Source: Sulfurovum sp. (GTDB lineage: Bacteria > Campylobacterota > Campylobacteria > Campylobacterales > Sulfurovaceae). From it: a stretch of 15,806 bases of DNA. Every line of letters begins with the position of its first letter. Position 1 is the first letter of the stretch. Shown piece after piece: positions 9,638 through 15,806 of the stretch. The notes below the pieces were generated by a model. That model saw only the letters and a list, made by a program, of their open reading frames with translations. It did not search any database and was not told the origin of the DNA. The stretch spans positions 1 to 15,806 of the forward strand of contig JALTYW010000087.1 in NCBI GenBank assembly GCA_027046415.1. Direction: 5' to 3'. The position numbers and the translations under genes were made by a program.

Positions 9638-10653
9638 TGTTTGAAGAACTTCGCCCCCACCTTGCAGAGCTGAGAAAACGTCTCGGGCTCTCTGTGCTCT
9701 CTGTGTTTATTGCCTTCATTGTCACTTTCACCTTCCACAACGCTATCCTGACATGGATCACCCAGCCGTTGAATGACGCCCTGACACAGGTAGGACGCAT
9801 CATCGAGTCACAGAGCAAAACCACGTGGAAGATGAAACAGCAGGAGACAAACCAGACAGTCAAACTCCCTTCCAAAACAGCGCAAAAGCTCAGCAAACAG
9901 CTCGATGAAGCCTCCCATGAAGCCAAAAGCAGACTTGCCCTACTGCTTCACGATGCTGCCAAGAGTGCCAATGAACTTGCTGTCATGCTCAGAGACATGG
10001 AGAACAACAGCTCCAACGGTCTCTCCCCGCACAACACTTTCAACGGACAGATCACAACCCATCAGGTAGGGGGAGCGTTCTTTGTCGCGCTGAAAGTCTC
10101 CTTCTTTGCCGCTTTGCTGCTGGCAATGCCATTTATCTTGTGGCAACTGTGGCTCTTTGTCGCACCGGGGCTCTACAGCCATGAGAAGAAGATGGTGCTG
10201 CCCTTTGTCATTGGCGGATCGATCATGTTCCTCATTGGTGTGCTCTTTGCCTACTACATCGTCACACCGTTTGGCTTCCAGTTCCTCATTACTTTTGGAT
10301 CGTTCCTCTATACGCCGCTGATCAATATTGAGGACTATGTTGGATTCTTCACCAAGATTATGTTGGGATTTGGGATCGCATTCGAGCTGCCTGTCTTTGC
10401 CTACTTCCTTGCCCTGCTTGGACTGGTTACTGACCGTACGCTTAAGGACTTTTTCAAATATGCCATTGTCATTATCTTCCTCATCGCAGCACTCCTGACA
10501 CCGCCAGATGTCCTGACACAGCTGCTGATGGCTGCACCGCTGGTCATCCTTTACGGTGTCTCCATCCTCATCGTTGCCGCTGTCAACCCTGAAAAGCCCG
10601 AAGAGGATGAGGAAGAAGAGGAGCGTGACAGCGACGCGTCACAGAAGGCGTAG
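9637..10653 (+). CDS. tatC: TatC with a large insert in the first periplasmic loop
   Basis: A 338-residue Tat translocase subunit, compared with about 250 for typical TatC. Signal-peptide contact motif PHLAELRKRL (7-16) has Glu11, and WLFVAPGLYSHEKK (172-185) has Glu183. Glu250 (FELPV) and Asp291 (LLTPPDV) are also present. If these match E. coli Glu15, Glu103, Glu170 and Asp211, the offset changes from -4 to +80. That places about 84 extra residues between Glu11 and Glu183; from the sequence they lie near 50-145, in loop P1 between transmembrane helices 1 and 2. The insert is hydrophilic and contains a predicted amphipathic helix or coiled coil (SKTAQKLSKQLDEASHEAKSR). The C-terminus is a cytoplasmic acidic tail (PEEDEEEEERD). 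All six membrane segments look intact, so it is probably functional. It starts in the tatB stop codon, and queA starts immediately after its TAG. Confidence 0.95.
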   Translation: MFEELRPHLAELRKRLGLSVLSVFIAFIVTFTFHNAILTWITQPLNDALTQVGRIIESQSKTTWKMKQQETNQTVKLPSKTAQKLSKQLDEASHEAKSRLALLLHDAAKSANELAVMLRDMENNSSNGLSPHNTFNGQITTHQVGGAFFVALKVSFFAALLLAMPFILWQLWLFVAPGLYSHEKKMVLPFVIGGSIMFLIGVLFAYYIVTPFGFQFLITFGSFLYTPLINIEDYVGFFTKIMLGFGIAFELPVFAYFLALLGLVTDRTLKDFFKYAIVIIFLIAALLTPPDVLTQLLMAAPLVILYGVSILIVAAVNPEKPEEDEEEEERDSDASQKA

Positions 10654-11673
10654 ATGTTTGCCGAACTGCTAACCCAAAGTTACGACTATGCGCTTCCTGA
10701 AGCGCTGATCGCAACGGAACCGGTCTACCCCAGAGACCATGCCAAACTGCTCGTTTACGACCGTCAAAGCGGTACTGTAACCCATACCACATTTTCCCAC
10801 CTGCTGGAGTTTCTGCCCGAATGTGATGTCTTCCTCAACGATACACGGGTCATCAAGGCACGCATCTTTGGGGAAAAAGAGAGTGGCGGAAAGGTAGAAC
10901 TACTCTTTAACAAAAGCCTCGATGCACACCGTGCACTGGTAATGATACGCGGCAGAGTACGTGAAGGTACCCAACTCTTTTTTGACAAATCTCTGGTAGC
11001 TACCGTCGAAACACTCAATGAGGACGGTTCACGCATTGTCACTTTTTCCAGAGAAGGAGAGCCGGTACGCTTTGAGACGCTGGTGCAGCTGCTCGATGAG
11101 ATAGGGCACATCCCCCTGCCTCCCTACATGCAAAGAGAGGACAAAGAAACAGATGAACGCGACTACCAGACCCTGTTTGCCCGTGAAGCGGGAGCCGTTG
11201 CAGCACCCACTGCTTCTTTGCACTTTACACCGGAGCTCTTTGAAAAGCTCAAGGCAACCCACCCTACCCATACACTGACGCTGCATGTCGGTGCCGGTAC
11301 CTTCAAACCGGTTGAAGCTGAGCACATCCTCGACCATCCAATGCACTCGGAGTACTTCCATATCCCACCCTCTGCCGCTACTGTACTTGACAGTGACACA
11401 CCCCTGCTTGCCATCGGTACCACTGTCACACGTACCATCGAGTACTATGTGCGTACAGGCAAAACAGAGGGGGAGTGCGACCTCTTTCTCAATCCGCACA
11501 ATCCCCCAAAACGCGTTACCCATCTGCTCACCAATTTTCATTTGCCAAAAAGTACACTCATTATGCTGGTGAGTGCTTTTATCGGCAGGGAAAAAACGTT
11601 AGAATTATATAAAGAAGCAATTGCAAACAACTACCGCTTCTTTTCTTACGGTGATGCCATGCTCATCCTGTAA
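10654..11673 (+). CDS. queA: S-adenosylmethionine:tRNA ribosyltransferase-isomerase
   Basis: A complete 339-residue QueA, which transfers and isomerises the ribosyl group of SAM onto 7-aminomethyl-7-deazaguanine at tRNA position 34 to make epoxyqueuosine. Family segments seen are YDYALPEALIATEPVYPRDHAKLLVYDR, FLNDTRVIKARIFGEKESGGKVELLF, GHIPLPPYMQRED, DYQTLFAREAGAVAAPTASLHFTPEL, LHVGAGTFKPV, MHSEYFHIP and LTNFHLPKSTLIMLVSAF. The ATG directly follows the tatC stop, and no separate promoter is visible. Translation is probably coupled to tatC. The next gene starts 23 bases later with its own AAGGAG. Confidence 0.98.
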   Translation: MFAELLTQSYDYALPEALIATEPVYPRDHAKLLVYDRQSGTVTHTTFSHLLEFLPECDVFLNDTRVIKARIFGEKESGGKVELLFNKSLDAHRALVMIRGRVREGTQLFFDKSLVATVETLNEDGSRIVTFSREGEPVRFETLVQLLDEIGHIPLPPYMQREDKETDERDYQTLFAREAGAVAAPTASLHFTPELFEKLKATHPTHTLTLHVGAGTFKPVEAEHILDHPMHSEYFHIPPSAATVLDSDTPLLAIGTTVTRTIEYYVRTGKTEGECDLFLNPHNPPKRVTHLLTNFHLPKSTLIMLVSAFIGREKTLELYKEAIANNYRFFSYGDAMLIL

Positions 11674-11696
11674 CCTATGTACAAGGAGTCTTTCTG

Positions 11697-12317
11697 ATGC
11701 GCACACTCTTCCTCTTGCTTGCAGCAGTATGGCTGCTTGACGGCTGTGCCCAGAAGAAACCCTACTGTTACCCCAACTACGACATTATCAAACCCAAACC
11801 AGTATGCAAACCCAACCGGGAGAACATCCAGAAGCTTCTGGACTCCTACCTTGGGAAACCCTATGTCTGGGCAGAAGAGGGTCCCCATGCTTTCGACTGC
11901 TCAGGACTGGTCTACAACATTTACGGCAAGATGGGCGTAACCATCCCCCGCACCGCTTCGGAGCAGGCGAAAGTGGGTAAAAAGGTAAGCTTCAAAGAGC
12001 TTGCCTACGGTGATCTTATCTTTTTTGGCTCCACCAACAAGCGCAGCAGACGTATCAACCATGTCGGCATCTATCTTGGCAACGGCTGGTTTGCCGAAGC
12101 AAGCAGTGCAAAACGCAAAGTGGTACTGACCAACTTTGCCAAAGAACCAAAGTATATGCGGCGCATTAAAGTGTGCAAACGTTACTTAAGCAAAGATGAG
12201 CGTACCAAATATATGCAGTGTGATGCACCGCTGAAAAAGATGGCGGTTACCGATATGCGCTACACTACCCCATGGACACCCGACAAAGGACTGCCCAAAC
12301 GGGCGGTACCGCACTAA
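11697..12317 (+). CDS. NlpC/P60 lipoprotein 1
   Basis: A 206-residue predicted lipoprotein: signal peptide MRTLFLLLAAVWLLDGC with lipobox LLDGC and acylated Cys17, then an NlpC/P60 domain. The catalytic Cys68 is in FDCSG and His122 is in INHVGIYLG. The third polar position, usually His, Asn or Gln (His131 in E. coli MepS/Spr), is Glu134 in WFAEASS. Enzymes of this fold cleave peptide crosslinks or stems of peptidoglycan in the periplasm. The C-terminal 40 residues (SKDERTKYMQ...) are unlike the paralogue and have no recognised domain. AAGGAG at 11683-11688 supports the ATG at 11697. It lies 23 bases after queA. A closely related NlpC/P60 lipoprotein follows across a palindromic element, so the pair looks like an old tandem duplication. 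Confidence 0.88.
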   Translation: MRTLFLLLAAVWLLDGCAQKKPYCYPNYDIIKPKPVCKPNRENIQKLLDSYLGKPYVWAEEGPHAFDCSGLVYNIYGKMGVTIPRTASEQAKVGKKVSFKELAYGDLIFFGSTNKRSRRINHVGIYLGNGWFAEASSAKRKVVLTNFAKEPKYMRRIKVCKRYLSKDERTKYMQCDAPLKKMAVTDMRYTTPWTPDKGLPKRAVPH

Positions 12318-12362
12318 TACTTTTCCGATATATCAATAACCATGCTTTAAAACGCTTTTACC

Positions 12363-12532
12363 TATAACCCAAATCTTGAAATAGAATTCTTTGAATTTGC
12401 ATTATGCTCGTATTTGTGGGGTTTGCAGAAAATTTAAGTCGCACCCGTAGGTTCGGCGATGATTTTATGCGAAGCCCACGAATGCGATGATGATACAAAG
12501 TCATGAATTTCTATTTGCAAGATTTGGGTATA
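12363..12532 (+). repeat. 170-base imperfect palindromic element (MITE-like or long RNA hairpin)
   Basis: A left arm at 12363-12433 and a right arm at 12461-12532 are inverted repeats that pair along almost their whole length, roughly three quarters identical with a few one-base gaps. The outer 27 bases are strongest: TATAACCCAAATCTTG faces CAAGATTTGGGTATA. Toward the loop, several differences are T opposite G, which would pair as G-U in plus-strand RNA. The 27-base centre contains a further TCGC/GCGA pairing. It fills most of the 223-base gap between the two NlpC/P60 genes. Both ends read TATA, which could be part of the arms or a target duplication. There is no transposase inside. It could be a miniature mobile element, an mRNA hairpin or a terminator for the upstream gene. 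Confidence 0.75.
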
Positions 12533-12534
12533 AT
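12529..12534 (+). promoter_or_regulatory. TATAAT seven bases before the second NlpC/P60 start
   Basis: A perfect -10 hexamer overlaps the right end of the palindromic element. A transcript start at the usual distance would fall on or next to the A of the ATG at 12541, giving a leaderless message. No ribosome binding site lies in the six bases between. This is inference from spacing. Confidence 0.4.
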
Positions 12535-12540
12535 TTGGCT

Positions 12541-13422
12541 ATGAAATATCTGCCCGTATTATCGGTTCTGCTGCTGTTTTGGGGTTGCAAACCCTCACCA
12601 CACCCCGCACATCCGGACTATGCGGTCAAAAAACCGGAAGTGCGTTATGCACCAGATAAGAAAAACCTTGCAAAGATGGTCAAACAGCTGCAGGGCAGCC
12701 CCTATGTCTGGGCGGAAGAGGGGCCCAACTATTTTGACTGTTCAGGATTTACCTACTACCTTTACGGCTCCATGGGCATCGAGATACCCAGAACGGCACG
12801 TGAACAGGCAAAGACAGGCAAGCGCATCTCACCAAAAGAGCTTCAGTACGGCGACCTCATCTTCTTTGCAACTGACAGGCGCCACCCCAGAAAGATCACC
12901 CATGTCGGAATGTACCTTGGTGACGGGTGGTTCACCCATGCCAGTACAGTCAAAAACGAGGTAGTCTACTCCAACCTCTTTACCTCACCCTACTACAAAA
13001 AACGCCTGAAAGTCTGCAGGCGCTATCTGCCCCAAAGCAGTCTGTCGCTTGCTTCTACGAATGAACCGGCATGGCGCACAAGCACTCAGCACATGACATC
13101 AAAACAGACCAAGACAATATCATCCAAGCAAGGGAAAGCCATACTCATCAAAGCACCGATGCAGCAGATTGAACAACCACCTAAACAAACAGGAAACTAC
13201 TACGTGCAGGTCGGTTCATTTGTCGGCAGACCAAAATCATCACTGATATATCTGATTGAAAAGCATGGTTTCCCACACAAAAGCATTACCTTTTCACAAA
13301 ACGGCAAAAGAATCTCTAAACTGCTCATAGGTCCCTACCCCTCCAGAGAAGCAGCACTTGCCATCCGTACCAAAGTACGGAAACAGATTCAAAAAGATGC
13401 CTTTATTGCGGAAATACGCTGA
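12541..13422 (+). CDS. NlpC/P60 lipoprotein 2 with C-terminal SPOR domain
   Basis: A 293-residue predicted lipoprotein: signal peptide MKYLPVLSVLLLFWGC, lipobox LFWGC with Cys16, then an NlpC/P60 domain with the expected triad Cys67 (FDCSG), His121 (THVGMYLG) and His133 (WFTHAST). A linker rich in Ser, Thr, Lys and Gln (165-217) follows, then a SPOR domain (NYYVQVGSFVGRPKSS...LLIGPYPSREAA, about 218-293). SPOR domains bind glycan strands stripped of stem peptides, often at the division septum, so this enzyme may be targeted to the septum. The frame opens at 12487, but that start lies inside the palindromic element and would put 18 residues before the signal peptide; the ATG at 12541 is preferred. 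It overlaps the ychJ-like start by one base. It shares long identical blocks with the preceding lipoprotein (PYVWAEEGP, YGDLIFF, KVCxRYL). Confidence 0.9.
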   Translation: MKYLPVLSVLLLFWGCKPSPHPAHPDYAVKKPEVRYAPDKKNLAKMVKQLQGSPYVWAEEGPNYFDCSGFTYYLYGSMGIEIPRTAREQAKTGKRISPKELQYGDLIFFATDRRHPRKITHVGMYLGDGWFTHASTVKNEVVYSNLFTSPYYKKRLKVCRRYLPQSSLSLASTNEPAWRTSTQHMTSKQTKTISSKQGKAILIKAPMQQIEQPPKQTGNYYVQVGSFVGRPKSSLIYLIEKHGFPHKSITFSQNGKRISKLLIGPYPSREAALAIRTKVRKQIQKDAFIAEIR

Positions 13423-13826
13423 TGAAAAAGCTCTCACCCAATACACCCTGCCCCTGCCACAGCGGCAAAAAGTACAAAAAGTGCTGCCAAAAGTACCACA
13501 AGGGAGCACTGCCGCCAACCGCACAACTGCTGATGCGCTCACGCTACAGTGCCTACGCCTGCGGCAATGCCGACTATATTATGGACACGACACACCCTCT
13601 AAACAGTGACTATACAGAAGATAGAAAAACATGGAGAGAGGAGATCCTCTCCTTTAGCGCCCATACACAATTTCTCGGTCTACGCATTACCGAGAGTACA
13701 GAGGAAGAGGAGGAGTCCTTTGTTACCTTTGAGGCGGACCTCTCTTCGGGTCTGCTCAAGGAAAGAAGCCGTTTTCTCAAAGAGAACGGCAGATGGTATT
13801 ATGTGGATGGTGTATTCTCACATTGA
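13422..13826 (+). CDS. ychJ: YchJ-like SEC-C motif protein
   Basis: A 134-residue protein of the YchJ/UPF0225 type. The N-terminus NTPCPCHSGKKYKKCCQKYH carries a SEC-C zinc-binding motif with Cys10, Cys12, Cys21 and Cys22; His13 replaces the usual Gly. The rest (LLMRSRYSAYACGNADYIMDTTHPLN, FVTFEADL, ERSRFLKENGRWYYVDG) matches the NTF2-like middle domain of YchJ. E. coli YchJ has a second, C-terminal SEC-C motif, which is absent here because the protein ends at DGVFSH. The family function is unknown. It starts in the stop codon of the NlpC/P60 gene (TGATG), so the two are translationally coupled, and ends eight bases from the convergent hybrid kinase. Confidence 0.88.
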   Translation: MKKLSPNTPCPCHSGKKYKKCCQKYHKGALPPTAQLLMRSRYSAYACGNADYIMDTTHPLNSDYTEDRKTWREEILSFSAHTQFLGLRITESTEEEEESFVTFEADLSSGLLKERSRFLKENGRWYYVDGVFSH

Positions 13827-13834
13827 GCATCACC

Positions 13835-15806
13835 CTATGCATTCAGATAACGTGCAATCTCCTTACGAAGTTTATTAAGTCCACGTTCATAGGCATCGAT
13901 GTAGTTGACAAGCATCTCCTCCTGCTGATAGAGTACCTTCTGGTGTATTTTCATGATCAATGCATACATCTCCTTCGCACCGATAGTGGCTGTTAGACCT
14001 TTCATATCGATACAGAGCATTTTGACCTGTTCATATCGGTGTTCCCGTACCAGTTTGGAAAAGAGTTCGGCACTCTCTCCATACGCATCCAAAAACTCTT
14101 TTAGAATTTCCATGTAGAACCCTTCGTTGCCGTTTGCATACCCAACTCCCTTTTGGGTATCAAGCGTATCATTGGGTTCATACATCTGTTCACTCTCTGC
14201 TTCAGATGCCTCTTTTGCTGCATGATGGTACATTTTAAAAACGGTATAAAGCTTGCCGATATTCAGTGGCTTGGTAAGATATGCATTCATACCGCTGTTA
14301 AATATCTTCTCACGTTCGCTCTCCAGTGCCAAGGCAGTAAAAGCGACGATAGGCAGATTGTCAAACGTACTCTCAAGGCGTATCATCTGAGTGGCAACAT
14401 AACCATCCATTACCGGCATATTGATATCCATTAGTACCATATCGAACATATCGTCACTCTCTTTGACAAGATTGACCGCCTCCCGTCCGTTATTTGCAAT
14501 GGTAATATCGATACCCGATACTTTCAAAATATTAGCAAGCACTTTTTGGTTGATCACATCATCTTCGACAATAAGGAGGCGCATCCCTTCAAAATCTTTG
14601 AAACTCTTCTGTGAGACACGTGCCGTTTCGATAATATCGCCTCTGTGCGTTAATGAGCTTTCCTCTTGAGACTCTTCATCGGCAGCAGATGCCTTGAGAC
14701 GATCAATCGTATAAAGATTGACTATCAATTCAAAAATACGTTCCTGATTCAGCGGTTTAGTCAATATACGGTCGACTACAGCATCTACCTTGCTCTGTTC
14801 ATCTTTCTCAAGAAGAGAATTAAGGGCAATCACTTTCATGTCACGCTCTTTTTTGAGCCTTCCCAGATACTCTACCGTCCGTGCATGAAAGAGGGACTCA
14901 TCCAGCACCACAATATCATAGGGTTTGAGATTGTGCATTTTTTTGAGGAACTCTTCTTTGGTTACAACCTTGACATCATGTCGGAAATAAGCAAACATCT
15001 TTTTGATCGCCAACGCTGAATTATAATTCCTGTCAACAATAAAGACATTCTTGGCAGTCAAAACCTTTTCAGGCAGACGGTAGTTCCTTCTGTTGGCAGG
15101 ATCGAGCATTTCAAACGGCAGTGCAACTGTAAATGTCGTACCTTTGCCTAAAATACTGTGAACGGCAATTTCTCCTCCCATCATCTCGATGAGTTCTCTT
15201 GCCACAAACATTCCCAGCCTGCTGTACTCTTTTGTCTGTTCATTATATACGGGGGTAAAGAGAGTCTCTATCTGCTCTTCGTCCAACCCTTCACCCATAT
15301 CTGTCAGTTTAAACTGCAGTTCTATCTTCTCCTCATAGTTTCCGAACATTGCAATCTCTAACGTCACCTCTCCGCTGTCAACCTCATCCAACACATATTC
15401 CAAAAGATTGTGCAGCGTTTTTTCGAGATTCAGTGAATCCCCGATAAGATATCTTGGAATATTGTTGTCAATATCAAAAATAAGCTCTACCGGACTCCCT
15501 TTAAACTGTGAACAGACCGACCCTGAAACCTCGTTAAGCACATTGTTGAGGTTGAACTTTTCGTGGCGTATCTCGATCTTCTTGGACTTTAAACGCAAAA
15601 ACTCGATGAGATCGTTGGTAACATCGATCAGCTTTTTGCCCTTGTCCGATTTTTCTACTTCTTCCTTCTGCTCCTCTTTAAGCTCCACATCTTTATAGTT
15701 CTTTTCAATAATCTCATGGATATTCTCACTCATATTCGCAAGAAACAGAGCCTGGGATTCCTCAATCTCTTTTTGTTTGCGCATCATCTCATCATGCAGT
15801 TTTGCA
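13835..15806 (-). CDS. Degenerate hybrid histidine kinase-like protein (N-terminus outside window)
   Basis: The frame is open to the right edge, so the sensory part is missing; numbering here is from the ATG at 15785-15787, which is probably internal. A HisKA-like motif FLANMSENIHEI (15-26) has Glu21 at the usual phospho-His position. An HATPase-like domain (80-226) keeps DMGEGL (163-168) and GKGTTFTVALP (214-224) but has Tyr131 for the Mg-binding Asn of the N box and SRLGM (189-193) for GxGLGL. Receiver 1 (245-360) is divergent, with Asp296 and Lys344. Receiver 2 (402-520) is canonical: Glu408-Asp410, Asp454 in LMDINMPVMDG, Thr484 and Lys506. A HPt-like helical end (555-650) has CIDMKGLTATIGA, with Ile593 where AHxLKG has its His. 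It may therefore integrate phosphorylation from other kinases rather than act as one. It is convergent with ychJ and is not an obvious partner of its neighbours. Confidence 0.85.
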   Translation of the reverse strand, partial: AKLHDEMMRKQKEIEESQALFLANMSENIHEIIEKNYKDVELKEEQKEEVEKSDKGKKLIDVTNDLIEFLRLKSKKIEIRHEKFNLNNVLNEVSGSVCSQFKGSPVELIFDIDNNIPRYLIGDSLNLEKTLHNLLEYVLDEVDSGEVTLEIAMFGNYEEKIELQFKLTDMGEGLDEEQIETLFTPVYNEQTKEYSRLGMFVARELIEMMGGEIAVHSILGKGTTFTVALPFEMLDPANRRNYRLPEKVLTAKNVFIVDRNYNSALAIKKMFAYFRHDVKVVTKEEFLKKMHNLKPYDIVVLDESLFHARTVEYLGRLKKERDMKVIALNSLLEKDEQSKVDAVVDRILTKPLNQERIFELIVNLYTIDRLKASAADEESQEESSLTHRGDIIETARVSQKSFKDFEGMRLLIVEDDVINQKVLANILKVSGIDITIANNGREAVNLVKESDDMFDMVLMDINMPVMDGYVATQMIRLESTFDNLPIVAFTALALESEREKIFNSGMNAYLTKPLNIGKLYTVFKMYHHAAKEASEAESEQMYEPNDTLDTQKGVGYANGNEGFYMEILKEFLDAYGESAELFSKLVREHRYEQVKMLCIDMKGLTATIGAKEMYALIMKIHQKVLYQQEEMLVNYIDAYERGLNKLRKEIARYLNA

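Noticed and set aside
12487..12540. An upstream ATG extending the second NlpC/P60 protein by 18 residues.
   Set aside because: It lies inside the palindromic repeat, has no ribosome binding site, and would bury the lipoprotein signal peptide behind a charged extension.
13827..13834. A terminator between ychJ and the hybrid kinase, or between the 770-1228 gene and ligA.
   Set aside because: The gaps are 8 and 0 bases, and I see no stem followed by a T run at either junction.

Overview
The window looks like a chromosomal stretch from a member of the Campylobacterota (former Epsilonproteobacteria). It encodes HobA, the DnaA-binding protein known from this group, next to aspartokinase, a short DNA polymerase III delta-prime subunit and a dihydropteroate synthase with a long N-terminal extension. 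From memory, the same gene order (queA-tatC-tatB-hemN/W, divergent from nudix-lysC-hobA-holB-folP-ligA-tlyA) occurs in Campylobacter jejuni, and parts of it in Helicobacter pylori. The moderate GC content and the extra genes suggest a free-living, Sulfurovum-like relative, but genus is inference.

Layout. Positions 1-590 (minus) hold the N-terminal part of tlyA, cut by the window edge. Positions 770-1228 (plus) hold a small gene resembling the 'host attachment'/baeRF family; it stands alone against the surrounding minus-strand genes and ends exactly where ligA ends. Positions 1229-7837 are a minus-strand block, in transcription order rppH, lysC, hobA, holB, then a DUF805 membrane protein, folP and ligA. 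Junctions are 0-3 bases within sub-operons, and internal promoters precede DUF805 and ligA. The 245-base divergent region 7838-8082 carries back-to-back promoters around an 85-base hairpin. Positions 8083-13826 run on the plus strand: hemW, tatB, tatC, queA, a NlpC/P60 lipoprotein, a 170-base palindromic element, a second NlpC/P60 lipoprotein with a SPOR domain, and a ychJ-like gene. Positions 13835-15806 (minus) hold most of a hybrid sensor-kinase-like protein whose N-terminus lies outside the window.

The conserved core combines housekeeping functions: lysine/threonine-family biosynthesis (LysC), replication initiation and elongation (HobA, HolB, LigA), folate (FolP), mRNA 5'-end processing (RppH), rRNA and tRNA modification (TlyA, QueA), heme insertion (HemW) and Tat export (TatBC). 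The two NlpC/P60 lipoproteins probably trim peptidoglycan from the periplasmic side of a membrane.

The items most worth a second look are: (1) the hybrid kinase, which lacks the expected histidines in both the HisKA-like and HPt-like regions and has a damaged ATPase site but keeps one intact receiver; (2) a TatC with about 84 extra residues in its first periplasmic loop; (3) a 170-base imperfect palindrome between the NlpC/P60 paralogues whose end supplies a TATAAT seven bases before the next start codon, suggesting a leaderless mRNA; (4) an 85-base hairpin between the divergent operons; (5) loss of the usual third active-site histidine in one NlpC/P60 paralogue. None of these proves a new system.
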